Below are positions 51,703 to 60,682 of a stretch of 64,000 nucleotides of DNA, one piece after another. A model generated the notes under the pieces. It saw only the letters and a program-made list of their open reading frames with translations, did not search any database and was not told the DNA's origin. This DNA is from Streptomyces aurantiogriseus (GTDB lineage: Bacteria; Actinomycetota; Actinomycetes; Streptomycetales; Streptomycetaceae): assembly GCF_014649375.1 (NCBI RefSeq), contig NZ_BMSX01000018.1:124001-188000 (forward strand). The letters run 5' to 3'. The position numbers were made by a program, and so were the translations under genes. Every line of letters starts with the position of its first letter. The stretch's first letter is position 1.

Positions 51703-53232
51703 ATGTACGGGACTCGACCTCGACAGATCAGCCGCCGGAGCATGCTGAAGGCCGCGGGCGTGGCGGCCGGAGCCACCGCCGTGGGTATCGGTGCCACCGG
51801 GACCGCGTCCGCCGCCGGCACCGCCGCCTACGCCCACCCCGGGCTGCTGCACACCCGCGCCGACCTGGACCGCATGGCCGCCAAGGTGAAGGCGGTCGCC
51901 GCGCCCTACGTCGCCGGATACGCCAAGCTGACCGCCAACCGGCACGCGCAGAGCGGCTGGACGGCCAATCCGCAGGCGACCGTGTACCGGGGCTCGGGCA
52001 GCCCGCAGAACTACCGGACCCTCTACAACGACGTGCACGCCGCCTACCAGAACGCCCTGCGCTACCACGTCGGCGGCGACACCGCCCACGCCGACACGGC
52101 CGTCGCGATCCTCAACGCCTGGTCGGCGAAGCTGACTTCGCTCGCGGGCTCCGCCGACCGGTTTCTCGCTGCCGGGCTGTACGGCTACCAGATCGCCAAC
52201 GCCGCCGAACTCGTCCGCGACCGCGACGACTTCGAGCTCGAGCGCTTCCAGAAGATGCTGACCGGCGTCTTCGCGCCGCTCAGCGAGAGCTTCCTGAAGG
52301 ACCACAACAACGCGGTCGTCACCAACTACTGGCCCAACTGGGACCTCACCGCCCTCGCCTGCGTCCTCGCCACCGGCATCTTCTGCGACGACAGCGCGCG
52401 GGTGGAGCGGGCCGTGGAGTACTTCAAGAACGGCGCGGGCCTCGGCTCCGTCAAGAACGCCATTCCCGTCGTCCACGACGACGGCCTCGGCGAGTGGCTG
52501 GAGGCCGGGCGCGACCAGGGCCACGCCCTGCTCGGCGTCGGCCTCATGGGCACCGTCTGCGAGATGGCCTGGAACCAGGGCATCGATCTCTACGGCTACG
52601 ACGACAGCCGCTTCTTCAAGGGCGCCCAGTACGTGGCCAAGTGGAGCCTCGGCGGGGATGTCGCCTACACGGCCAACACCCGCAAGAAGGGGGCGATCGG
52701 CGGCTGGTCGGGGACGGAGACCGCCTCCGACGCGGCCGCCGTCGATCCGACGATGACCCGTCCGATCTGGGCGATGATCGCGAACCACTACACCAAGCGG
52801 CGTGGGCTGTCCGCCCCGTACCTCACCCGTATCGCCGCCAAGGCCGCCCCCGAGGGCGGTGGCGGCGACTACGGGCCCAACAGCGGCGGCTACGACCAAC
52901 TCGGCTTCGGGACGCTGGCGTTCACGCGGGACAAGTCGGCGGGGACCTCCGGTGGTGGGGGCGGGGTGCCGTCGCCGTCGGCCTCGGAGGCCGCTGCGGC
53001 GTCCGACTCCTCGGCGAGCCCGTCGGCGTCGGCGTCGGCTTCGGCGTCCGGCTCGAGCGCCGTGGCCGGGTCGGCCCCCAGCCCGGCCGGCGGGAGGAGC
53101 GGCGACCTCGCCTCCACCGGCTCCACCGATGTCGTCGCCTGGACCGCCGCGACGGGGGTCACCGCCCTAGCGGGCGGGCTGCTGTTGCTGCGGCGGAGGG
53201 GGCGGACGGGGGGCGGGGCCCACAGCAAGTAG
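51703..53232 (+). CDS. Alginate-lyase-like protein with Tat signal and LAxTG sortase anchor
   Basis: A 509-aa surface protein. A Tat signal (RRSMLKAAGVAAGATAVG) ends near ASA-AG (about residue 38). The alginate-lyase (PL5-like) alpha/alpha domain spans about 40-410: GLLHTRADLDRMAAKV, RYHVGGDTAHADTAVAILNA, NNAVVTNYWPNWDLTALA and EWLEAGRDQGHALLGVGLM. A Ser/Ala-rich linker (about 425-470) leads to LASTG, a hydrophobic helix and a basic tail, the sorting signal for class E sortases. It probably degrades uronate-containing polymers at the cell surface. ATG 51703 has a weak Shine-Dalgarno. The 8.6-kb sortase is a candidate anchoring enzyme. Confidence 0.85.
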   Translation: MYGTRPRQISRRSMLKAAGVAAGATAVGIGATGTASAAGTAAYAHPGLLHTRADLDRMAAKVKAVAAPYVAGYAKLTANRHAQSGWTANPQATVYRGSGSPQNYRTLYNDVHAAYQNALRYHVGGDTAHADTAVAILNAWSAKLTSLAGSADRFLAAGLYGYQIANAAELVRDRDDFELERFQKMLTGVFAPLSESFLKDHNNAVVTNYWPNWDLTALACVLATGIFCDDSARVERAVEYFKNGAGLGSVKNAIPVVHDDGLGEWLEAGRDQGHALLGVGLMGTVCEMAWNQGIDLYGYDDSRFFKGAQYVAKWSLGGDVAYTANTRKKGAIGGWSGTETASDAAAVDPTMTRPIWAMIANHYTKRRGLSAPYLTRIAAKAAPEGGGGDYGPNSGGYDQLGFGTLAFTRDKSAGTSGGGGGVPSPSASEAAAASDSSASPSASASASASGSSAVAGSAPSPAGGRSGDLASTGSTDVVAWTAATGVTALAGGLLLLRRRGRTGGGAHSK

Positions 53233-53309
53233 GCCCCGTGGCGGCTGGGGCGGAGGGGGTCGGCTGAGCCAGGGTTTCCTCGCCCCCGCCGCCCCTACCC
53301 TTCCCGACC

Positions 53310-53530
53310 TCCAGGGGCTCCGCCCCTTCAACCCCACCAGGGGGCTCCGCCCCCTGAACCCCCAGCGGGGCTCCGCCCCTGAACCCCACGCAGGCCTCCG
53401 CCTCTGAACCCGCGCGGGCCTCCCCCTGAACTTCCAGCGGGGCTACGCCCCTGCACTCCACGCAGGGCTCCGCCCCTTCGACCTCACCAGGGGGCTTCCG
53501 CCACCTGACCCCCGCAGGCCGCACCCCCTG
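53310..53530. repeat. Array of GGGGCTCCGCCCC-type hairpin repeats
   Basis: At least six short hairpins built on (C)AGGGGGCT-CCGCCCCC(T) with spacers such as TGAACCCC and TGCACTCC follow one another, some decayed. Part of the 705-bp gap 53233-53937 between convergent genes. Such GGGGCTCCGCCCC units are known to me from Streptomyces intergenic DNA. It may act as a bidirectional terminator zone. Confidence 0.8.
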
Positions 53531-53569
53531 CACTTCACACGGGGCCACTGCCGCCACTGCGCCCCGGCC

Positions 53570-53990
53570 GGTTGCGCCCCTGCAGGCGGTTGACACGTCG
53601 GCCAGGGGCGCTGGCCGGGGCCATCACGGTTGTCTTCGGGCGCTGCAGTCCTCGGGGCCCGGCCGTTACGCCGTCGCTGTCTTCGGGCCCAGTGGGCCCC
53701 CGGGGCCCTGCGAGCCCCGAGGCCCGCGCGTCCCTCCCCCGCCGGTTGCGCCCCTGCGGCAGTTGGAACGCCGGGCAGGGGTGCACTTCGGGGCCGGGCC
53801 GTTACGCCGTCGCTGTCTTGGGGCCCTGTGGGCCCCCGGGGCCCTGGGAGCCCCGAGGCCCGCGCGTCCCTCCCCCGCCGGTTGCGCCCCTGCGGCAGTT
53901 GGAACGTCGGCCAGGGGTGCCGCTCGGGGCCCGGCCGTTACGCCGTCGCTGTCTTCGGGCCCTGTGGGCCCCGGGGGCCCTGGGAGTCCC
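53570..53990. repeat. 136-bp tandem repeats copying the 3' end of the MFS gene
   Basis: GTTACGCCGTCGCTGTCTT begins at 53665, 53801 and 53937, exactly 136 bp apart, and a fourth diverged copy precedes 53665. The last copy contains the stop and final codons of the MFS gene (KTATA then TAA), so each upstream copy carries a duplicate of the gene end. Confidence 0.88.
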
Positions 53991-55491
53991 GTGAGCCGGG
54001 CGTTCCGGCGGCTGTCACCTTCGTCCTTGCCTTTGTCGCCGCCGCTGTCAGGGGCTTGGCGATGTCCTCCAGGGAGCGGCGTTCGGCGTGGACGGCGAGG
54101 AAGGCGGCGACCAGGCCCGCCGCGCACATCAGGGTGGCGCCGATCTGGAAGGCGAGGACCGTGTCGCCGACCTTGCCCGTGCTGGTGAGGTCGGCGAAGA
54201 GCAGGGGGCCGCTGATGCCGCCGGCGGCGGTGCCGAGGGCGTAGAAGAAGGCGATGGACATCGCGCGGGTCTCCATGGGGAAGACCTCGGAGACCGTGAG
54301 GTAGGCGCTGGAGGCGCCCGCCGACGCGAAGAACAGCACCGCGCACCAGCAGGCCGTCAGGGTGCTCGCGCTCAGCGCACCCTGGTCGAACAGCCAGGCC
54401 GTGCCGAAGAGGAACAGGCCCGAGAGCAGGTACGTCGACGAGATCATCACCCTGCGGCCGACCGTGTCGAACAGCTTGCCCAGCAGCAGCGGGCCGCAGA
54501 AGTTGCCGAGGGCGATGACGGCGAAGTAGTAGCCGGTGTCGCCGCTCGGCACGTCGAAGAACGTCGTCAGGATCGCGCCGAACCCGAAGGTGATCGCGTT
54601 GTAGAGGAAGGCCTGGCCGATGAAGAGGGAGAAGCCGAGGATCGCGCGCCGGCGGTACTCGGAGAAGACCGTGCGGCCGATCTCCACGAAGGACACGCTG
54701 CGGCGCTGGTGGATGGTGATCTCGCCCTCGGCCGGCGGCAGCGGCTCGCCCTTCTCGGCCTCGACCTGCCGTTCGATGGCGGAGACGATCCGTTCCGCCT
54801 CGCCGTCCCGGCCGTGGATCAGCAGCCAGCGTGGGCTCTCCGGGACGTGTCGTCGTACGAGGAGGATCACCAGGGCGAGGACGGCGCCGAGGGCGAACGT
54901 CAGACGCCAGCCCACGTTCGCCGCGAAGACGTCCGTGTTCAGCGCGACGATCGACAGCAGCGAACCGCCGACCGCGCCCAGCCAGAAGCTGCCGTTGATC
55001 ATCAGGTCGACGCGGCCCCGGTACTCCGCCGGGATCAGCTCGTCGATCGCGGAGTTGATCGCCGCGTACTCACCGCCGATGCCGAAGCCGGTGAGGAAGC
55101 GGAAGAGCAGGAACCACCAGGTGTCGAAGGAGAACGCGGTGAGGGCGGTGGCCGCGAGGTACACCGCGAGCGTGATCATGAAGAGTTTTTTACGACCCCA
55201 GCGGTCGGTCAGCCTGCCCCAGAAGAGGGCACCGACGCAGGCACCCGCCACGTACAGCGCGGCCGCGATGCCGGTGACCTCCCCGGAGGTGATCGGCAGT
55301 CCGCTGCCCGGCTCCGACAGCCGGCTCGCGATGTTGCCGACGACCGTGACTTCGAGGCCGTCGAGGATCCACACGGTGCCGAGACCGATCACGATCGTCC
55401 AGTGCCAGCGCGACCATGGGAGACGGTCGAGACGGGCGGGGATGTTCGTGGTGACGGTTCGGCCGGTCGCTGCCTGTGCGGCGGTGCTCAT
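53938..55491 (-). CDS. MFS transporter, sugar/metabolite:H+ symporter type
   Basis: A 517-aa transporter with 12 TM segments. Motif A appears as FWGRLTDRWGRKKLF (about 98-112) and its second copy as GKLFDTVGRRVM. TM5-6 contains INSAIDELIPAEYRGRVDLM, typical of the metabolite:H+ symporter/SP-like families, and VPESPRWLLIHGRDGEAERI follows TM6. The C-terminal tail ends TPGSRDSQGPRGPQGPKTAT, a collagen-like sequence that lies within the 136-bp tandem repeat, so it may be a recent addition. ATG 55491. Substrate unknown. Confidence 0.88.
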   Translation of the reverse strand: MSTAAQAATGRTVTTNIPARLDRLPWSRWHWTIVIGLGTVWILDGLEVTVVGNIASRLSEPGSGLPITSGEVTGIAAALYVAGACVGALFWGRLTDRWGRKKLFMITLAVYLAATALTAFSFDTWWFLLFRFLTGFGIGGEYAAINSAIDELIPAEYRGRVDLMINGSFWLGAVGGSLLSIVALNTDVFAANVGWRLTFALGAVLALVILLVRRHVPESPRWLLIHGRDGEAERIVSAIERQVEAEKGEPLPPAEGEITIHQRRSVSFVEIGRTVFSEYRRRAILGFSLFIGQAFLYNAITFGFGAILTTFFDVPSGDTGYYFAVIALGNFCGPLLLGKLFDTVGRRVMISSTYLLSGLFLFGTAWLFDQGALSASTLTACWCAVLFFASAGASSAYLTVSEVFPMETRAMSIAFFYALGTAAGGISGPLLFADLTSTGKVGDTVLAFQIGATLMCAAGLVAAFLAVHAERRSLEDIAKPLTAAATKARTKVTAAGTPGSRDSQGPRGPQGPKTATA

Positions 55492-55544
55492 GGGCTCCCT
55501 CCTCGTCGAGCGGAACCCCGGTCGGGTGCCCCGAGGAGGAGTGG

Positions 55545-56864
55545 CTACGCCCCCAGCCCCCGGCTCACCGTATAGATCAACAACCCCGCCAACGACCCCA
55601 CCACCGTGCCGTTGATCCGGATGAACTGCAGGTCACGGCCGATGTGTGCCTCGATCTTGCGGGTCGTGTGCTCGGCGTCCCAGCCGGCCACCGTGTCCGT
55701 GATGAGGGAGGTGATCTCCTTGCGGTACGTCGTCACGACGTGCACCGCCGCGCCCTCGACCCAGCTGTCGACCTTGTCCTGGACCTTCTGTTCGGTGGCC
55801 ATGCGCGTGCCCAGGGAGAGCAGGGCGGCCCGCACCCGCAGGCGCAGCTCGCTGCGCTCGTCCTCCGCCGCCGACACGATCATGGCTCGTACGGCGGTCC
55901 AGGCGGAGGCGATGAGGTCCTGGACCTCACCGCGGCCCAGCACCTCGCCCTTGAGCCGCTCCACCCGCGCGCGCGTGTCGGTGTCGGACTGCAGGTCGGA
56001 GGCGAAGTCGGTGAGGAAGCGGTCCAGGGCACCACGGGCCGGGTGGGACGGCATGTCCCGGATCTCCGCGCAGAACCGCAGCAGCTCCTTGTAGACGCGC
56101 TCACCGACCTTCCGGTCGACGAACCTCGGCGTCCAGCCGGGCGCGCCGCCCTGCACCGCGTCCATCACGGAGTCGGCGTGCAGCACCAGCCAGTCGTGCG
56201 CCCGGGTCACCACCAGGTCGACGGCCCGGCGGTGACCGCCGTCCGCGACGATCCCCTCCAGCATCTTCCCCAGCCCCGGCCCGACCTCCTGCGCGTCCGC
56301 CCGCCGCGTGATCGCCTCGCCGACCACCGCCTGCACGTCAGAGTCGCGCAGCACCGTCAGCGCGCCCCGCAGGGCCGTCGCCAGCTCCGACGTCACCCGG
56401 TCCGCGTTCCCCGGCTCCGCCAGCCACGCGCCCAGCCGGCTGCCGATGCCGACCGCGCGCAGCCGCTGCCGTACGACGTCCTCGGAGAGGAAGTTCTCAC
56501 CGACGAAGTCGCCCAGGGTGACGCCCAGCTGGTCCTTCTTGGTGGGGATGATCGCCGTGTGCGGGATGGGCAGGCCCAGCGGATGGCGGAAGAGCGCCGT
56601 GACCGCGAACCAGTCGGCGAGCGCGCCGACCATGCCGGCCTCGGCGGCCGCCGCCACATACCGCGCCCAGGCGCCGGCGCCCTGATGGGAGGCCCACTCG
56701 GCGAGGACGTACACCACGGCCACGAACAGCAGCATCCCGGTCGCGGTGAGCTTCATCCGCCGTACCCCGCGCTGCCGCTCCTCGTCGGCGGCGCTGAAGA
56801 CGGTCATGGCGCGGGCCGCACCCAGCACCTTTTCTTCCGCTTCTACCGTTTCCGTACGATCCAT
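55545..56864 (-). CDS. DUF445 family membrane protein
   Basis: A 439-aa protein. DUF445 begins with a TM helix (KLTATGMLLFVAVVYVLAEW), then AGMVGALADWFAVTALFRHP (the conserved ADWFAVTALFRxP motif), IIPTKKDQLGVTLGDFVGEN, and long helical repeats. A C-terminal TM (NGTVVGSLAGLLIYTVSRGL) closes it. The N-terminal 35 residues are cytoplasmic and acidic. ATG 56864 has GGTGGAG upstream and opens MDRTETVEAEE; a longer frame to 56942 is unlikely. The family is found in Gram-positive bacteria with no established function. Confidence 0.9.
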   Translation of the reverse strand: MDRTETVEAEEKVLGAARAMTVFSAADEERQRGVRRMKLTATGMLLFVAVVYVLAEWASHQGAGAWARYVAAAAEAGMVGALADWFAVTALFRHPLGLPIPHTAIIPTKKDQLGVTLGDFVGENFLSEDVVRQRLRAVGIGSRLGAWLAEPGNADRVTSELATALRGALTVLRDSDVQAVVGEAITRRADAQEVGPGLGKMLEGIVADGGHRRAVDLVVTRAHDWLVLHADSVMDAVQGGAPGWTPRFVDRKVGERVYKELLRFCAEIRDMPSHPARGALDRFLTDFASDLQSDTDTRARVERLKGEVLGRGEVQDLIASAWTAVRAMIVSAAEDERSELRLRVRAALLSLGTRMATEQKVQDKVDSWVEGAAVHVVTTYRKEITSLITDTVAGWDAEHTTRKIEAHIGRDLQFIRINGTVVGSLAGLLIYTVSRGLGA

Positions 56865-57040
56865 CCACTCCACCCGTTCCGGATCCCCCGCGTCACCCAC
56901 GCAAACATTGTCCCTACATGACCGACTCCTGGAACAAAACAAGAGTTCCCGGCGTCTATCAGCCGGGGGAGCTCAACGGTGACCTCCTGCATGTCTTTTC
57001 GGAGCCTCGCCGCTCCCTCGCCTAGGAGAACCACACCCGC

Positions 57041-58375
57041 ATGACCAAGCCTCATCACGGTTATGCCCTGCTGTCCGCGATCATCGCCGTGATCGTGGCC
57101 CTTTCAGCAGCCATCTACATAGGGGTCGACGCCGGACACGGCCGTACCGAGGACACCCTCGCCGCACCCCGCTCGGCCCACAACCCCGCCGCCCCCGTCT
57201 CGACCGGCGTCTGGGTCGGCACCTGGGCCGCCGCCCCCGTCGGCGGCGAGCCCCTCACCGAGACGGACGGCATGGCGGGACGCACGGTCCGCAACGTCGT
57301 CCACACCAGCGTCGGCGGCACCAGCGCCCGCATCACCCTGTCCAACCTCTACGGCACCCAGCCGCTGACCGTCACCGCCGCCACCCTCGCCGTCGCGGCC
57401 GGCGACGACACCCCCGCCGCGGCCGCCGGCACCCTGCGCCGGCTCACCTTCGGCGGTGCCCTCACGGTCGTCGTCCCGGTGGGCGGCCAGACCGTCAGCG
57501 ACGCCGTCGCCCTCGCCGTCCCCCAGGACTCCGACATCCTGGTCAGCACCTACACACCCACGTCCTCCGGCCCCGTCACCTTCCATCCGCGCGCCCGGCA
57601 GACCAGCTACGTCGCCGACGGCGAGCACACCGAGGACACGACAGGAGCCGCGTACACCGGGCAGAGCGCCTACTGGCGTTACCTGACCGCCCTGGACGTC
57701 CTCAGCAACGAGGCCGACGGCACCGTCGTCGCCTTCGGCGACTCCATCACCGACGGCGTCACCTCCACCATGAACGCCAACCGCCGCTGGCCCGACGTGC
57801 TCTCCGACCGGCTGCGCGCCGCGCTCGCCTCCGGCGCGGACGCGCCCCGCTACGGCGTCGTCAACGAGGGCATCAGCGGCAACCAGGTCCTCGCCGACGG
57901 ACGCGGCCGGCCCGCGAACAACCCCAGCGGGCTGGGACGCTTCGAGCGGGACGTCCTCGGCCGCCCGAACGTCAGGGTCGTCGTCATCGACCTCGGCGTC
58001 AACGACATCCTGCGCAACCGCACCCTCGCCGATCCCGACGCCGTCCTCACCGGCCTGCGCACCCTCGTCGACCGCGCCCACGCCCGCGGCATCAAGGTCG
58101 TCGGCACCACCCTCATGCCCTTCTACGGCCACCGCGGCTACACCGTCGCCCGCGAGGGCGTCCGCCGGCAGATCAACGAGGGCATCCGCTCGGGCTCGGT
58201 CTTCGACGAGGTCGCGGACGTCGACAAGGAGCTCCGCGATCCTTACGACCCTCGGCGCCTGCGCTCGGACTACGACTCGGGGGACCATCTGCACCCCAGC
58301 GACAAGGGGTACCGGAGGATGGCGGAGGTCATCGAGCTGGGGCAATTGGAGGGGGCGGCGCCAGCGCGGCTGTAG
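57041..58375 (+). CDS. SGNH/GDSL hydrolase, secreted
   Basis: A 444-aa esterase/lipase. A long N-terminal signal or anchor helix (LLSAIIAVIVALSAAIYIGV) leads to the mature protein. A beta-rich domain (about 55-205) precedes the SGNH catalytic domain: VVAFGDSITDGV (nucleophile Ser, block I), NEGISGNQVL (block II Gly), VIDLGVNDILRN (block III Asn) and SGDHLHPSDKGY (Asp-His of block V). It probably acts on esters of polysaccharides or lipids outside the cell. ATG 57041. It is followed by a terminator and tRNA-Leu on the other strand. Confidence 0.92.
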   Translation: MTKPHHGYALLSAIIAVIVALSAAIYIGVDAGHGRTEDTLAAPRSAHNPAAPVSTGVWVGTWAAAPVGGEPLTETDGMAGRTVRNVVHTSVGGTSARITLSNLYGTQPLTVTAATLAVAAGDDTPAAAAGTLRRLTFGGALTVVVPVGGQTVSDAVALAVPQDSDILVSTYTPTSSGPVTFHPRARQTSYVADGEHTEDTTGAAYTGQSAYWRYLTALDVLSNEADGTVVAFGDSITDGVTSTMNANRRWPDVLSDRLRAALASGADAPRYGVVNEGISGNQVLADGRGRPANNPSGLGRFERDVLGRPNVRVVVIDLGVNDILRNRTLADPDAVLTGLRTLVDRAHARGIKVVGTTLMPFYGHRGYTVAREGVRRQINEGIRSGSVFDEVADVDKELRDPYDPRRLRSDYDSGDHLHPSDKGYRRMAEVIELGQLEGAAPARL

Positions 58376-58404
58376 CGGGCGGGTCGGGCTGATCCGTACA
58401 CGGA

Positions 58405-58444
58405 AAACGGCCTGCGCATCATTCCTTCGATTCGCAGGCCGTTT
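58405..58444. terminator. Bidirectional terminator of GDSL gene and tRNA-Leu
   Basis: AAACGGCCTGCG (58405-58416) and CGCAGGCCGTTT (58433-58444) form a 12-bp perfect stem with a 16-nt loop. Read leftward it ends in TTTT, a good rho-independent form for the tRNA whose 3' end is at 58449; rightward it ends the GDSL gene. Confidence 0.85.
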
Positions 58445-58448
58445 GATG

Positions 58449-58532
58449 TGCGGCGGAAGGGATTCGAACCCTCAAGCCCGATCAAGGGCCACAGATCCTA
58501 AGTCTGCTGCGTCGCCGTTGCGCCACCGCCGC
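58449..58532 (-). tRNA. tRNA-Leu (anticodon UAG)
   Basis: 84 nt with long variable arm. Acceptor stem GCGGCGG/CCGCCGC, anticodon loop CTTAGGA in stem CAGA/TCTG giving anticodon TAG (reads CUA), T-stem AGGG-TTCGAAT-CCCT, discriminator A. CCA is not encoded. CUA is a rare Leu codon in Streptomyces. Confidence 0.93.
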
Positions 58533-58888
58533 TAGCCGCCTGCCATCGTACCGGGAGTCGTCGGCCGCCTTCTGCCGCCCCGGCACCAGCGCTTGGCGTA
58601 GGCGCTTTGTCGCCGTCCGATGGTTCCTCTTGTGCTGTACCGGAACATCCTCAGGCCGTTTGGCATTCGGGGCCGGCCTTCCCCGCTGGTGCGCCTGCCC
58701 CAGGCAGTGTGCCGTCGTCAGGTGGTCGTCGATGATCCACTGCCGCAGCTTCTTCCGCTGCGCCGCGCTGTTCCTGCGGCCCAGGCGACGCAGCACCTCC
58801 GTGATGGAGGTTCTCCGTCCGCCACGAAGCGACTGTGCTGGTCGCAGCCGTGAACGAGTGGCTGTGACCAGCACCGTCGCAACGGCCC
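58533..58888. other. No supported gene
   Basis: The 356 bp between tRNA-Leu and the VOC gene contain only low-quality frames; one on the minus strand (RRLGRRNSAAQRKKLRQWII, about 58700-58790) looks protein-like but has no recognised family, start or neighbours. It could be a remnant at a tRNA-adjacent site. Confidence 0.4.
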
Positions 58889-59344
58889 TCAGACGACGTC
58901 GAATTCGTTGCCCTCGGGGTCCTGCATGGCGGCGGCGTAGAGCCCCATGTCCGGCTCATCCTTGATCCGCAGCACGGTGGCACCAGCTTTGACCAGCCGT
59001 TCCACCGTAGCCTTGACCCGCTGTGTGCGGACGTCCAGTGGGACGTCACGGCCACCGCCGACCTTCAGGTCGAAGTGCCACCGGTTCTTGGCGACCTTCG
59101 GCTCCGGAACCTGTTGGAACCACACCCTCGGTCCACGTCCCACGGGATCGATGATCGACTCCGCAACATCCCCGGCGCCGGCCGGCAACTCTGCCTCGGG
59201 CACCCCCACCGCCGCCCAGTAAGCACGCCACGTGGCATGCCCGCCCGGCGGAGGCTCAGGCACGTAGCCCAGGGCCTCGGCCCAGAAAGTCACCATTCTC
59301 TGCGGATCGGAGCAGTCGATCGTCAGCTGCACTGTCATCTCCAT
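58889..59344 (-). CDS. VOC family protein
   Basis: A 151-aa protein: VQLTIDCSDPQRMVTFWAEA, LGYVPEPPPGGHATW, VWFQQVPEPKVAKNRWHFDL, TVERLVKAGATVLRIKDEPD and MQDPEGNEFDVV. The last motif with its Glu is the usual metal-ligand position of glyoxalase-like folds. It is one of two VOC genes in this window. ATG 59344 begins MEMTVQLT. The gene lies between tRNA-Leu and an erythromycin-esterase-like gene on the same strand. The ligand is unknown. Confidence 0.88.
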   Translation of the reverse strand: MEMTVQLTIDCSDPQRMVTFWAEALGYVPEPPPGGHATWRAYWAAVGVPEAELPAGAGDVAESIIDPVGRGPRVWFQQVPEPKVAKNRWHFDLKVGGGRDVPLDVRTQRVKATVERLVKAGATVLRIKDEPDMGLYAAAMQDPEGNEFDVV

Positions 59345-59397
59345 GCTCGGAGCATCCCAGGCAGGTCTGACAGACGATCCACTTGCGCAACAGGCCC

Positions 59398-60624
59398 TTA
59401 GCCCTGCGGGATGTCCTTGAGGAACAAGATCCCGTCGCTGTCCGCCAGGTGGGCCGGGTCGAGCGAGGCGTAGCCGAACCAGGGGGATACGCGAGGCGCG
59501 GGCCGTGTGTCGCCGAGGGCGGTGGCCAGCCGCGGGGCGTCGATGACGCAGCGGTCCGCCGGGAGGGCGTACAGGAGTCCTTCGACGGTGTCCGGCGGCG
59601 GCGTGTCCACTCCCTCGTGCCGGATCGTGCCGAGGGCCGTGGCCACGAAGGCGTACTCCTCGCCGAGCTGGGCGCTCACGAGCGCACCGGCGCTCCACCA
59701 CTCCACCGGCCCCTCCCACATCTGCATCGCGCTCTTCTCCCGCTGGAGATGGGAGTTGTGGGCATGGACGAGTGCCGGGCCACGAGCGGCGACGGCGAGG
59801 AGGTTGTGGGCCATCATCGAATCCCGCAACGCGCACAGCCGCGTCATGCGGGCCGGTGAGGTGTCGGCCATCCAGTAGTGGTAGCGCAGCAGGCCGGTGG
59901 CGGTGCGCCCGTACAGGCGCGCCCGGTCCCAGTCGTCCCGCGAGGTCGCCGTGATCAGGTGCGGCGTCTGCTGGTCGAGCAGCGCCACCAAATCGTCGGC
60001 GAGCAGCCGCAGCCGGCCGGCCTCGGCCGACTGCCCCACGGACTGGGCTGGGTCCATCATCGCGGCGGGATCGGTCCACCGGTCGTCGGTGCCGAGCAGG
60101 TGGTCGAGTGTGTCCGCGGTGCAGGGGAGCAGGTCCGCGTCCACCCGGGCCGCGAGGTAGCCGTGGAGTGCGGTGAGGGCCTGCCGGGGGCTCGCGGCGT
60201 GGGTGATCTCCAGCGGGCCGTCGAAACCGGCGAAGCGGAGCCGCTCGGACGCGGGCCGGCCGTCGTTGTCGGCGCGGACGTTGTAGGCGCGCATCCAGCG
60301 CACGAGCTCGCGGTTGGCCGCAGACGCGCCGAGCCCAAGCTCCGGATGGCTGAACCCGTGCTCCATGACCTCGTCGAGGGTGCCTGTGCCCGAGGTGACG
60401 TAGTCGTCCACGACCAGGCCCATCATGCAGTCGCTCTCGATCGCGATGGTCCGGTAGCCCTCCTGCTCGACGAGCTGCTGGAAGAGCTCGTTGCGCACCT
60501 CGAGCAGAGCGTCCTCGCCGTGGGTGGGCTCGCCCAGGGCGAGCACCCGGGGCCGGGCCGGGAGCAGCCTCATGACGGCGGCAGCCTCGACGGCATGGGC
60601 GGTGTCCTTGATGTCGGTAACCAT
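59398..60624 (-). CDS. Erythromycin esterase family protein
   Basis: A 408-aa protein of the Ere/succinoglycan-type family, which hydrolyses macrolactone esters or related bonds. Signature stretches are RVLALGEPTHGEDALLEVRN (catalytic E and H in GEPTHGE), TIAIESDC, FSHPELGLGASAANRELVRW, GFDGPLEI, LVHAHNSHLQ (a second His, HAHN) and ATALGTIRHEGVDTP. ATG 60624 was chosen as it begins the family closely. It is divergent from a TioE-type MerR gene 59 bp away, a pairing that suggests drug-inducible expression. Activity on macrolides is not proven; many members act on other substrates. Confidence 0.85.
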   Translation of the reverse strand: MVTDIKDTAHAVEAAAVMRLLPARPRVLALGEPTHGEDALLEVRNELFQQLVEQEGYRTIAIESDCMMGLVVDDYVTSGTGTLDEVMEHGFSHPELGLGASAANRELVRWMRAYNVRADNDGRPASERLRFAGFDGPLEITHAASPRQALTALHGYLAARVDADLLPCTADTLDHLLGTDDRWTDPAAMMDPAQSVGQSAEAGRLRLLADDLVALLDQQTPHLITATSRDDWDRARLYGRTATGLLRYHYWMADTSPARMTRLCALRDSMMAHNLLAVAARGPALVHAHNSHLQREKSAMQMWEGPVEWWSAGALVSAQLGEEYAFVATALGTIRHEGVDTPPPDTVEGLLYALPADRCVIDAPRLATALGDTRPAPRVSPWFGYASLDPAHLADSDGILFLKDIPQG

Positions 60625-60682
60625 GCCTTGAACGCTATCGTTGAACCTTCGGTGGAAACTTTTGCGCGATACCGTCAGCACC

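Noticed and set aside
53233..53937. CRISPR array, because of regularly spaced repeats
   Set aside because: Repeats are 136-bp tandem units or hairpin arrays without unique spacers, and no cas gene is present.
54088..55575. 495-codon + frame opposite the MFS transporter
   Set aside because: Mirror of the MFS gene; charged low-complexity composition and no start signal.
58449..58888. tRNA-Leu as integration site of a mobile element
   Set aside because: No integrase and no second copy of the tRNA 3' end is visible nearby; the 356-bp gap holds only weak frames.
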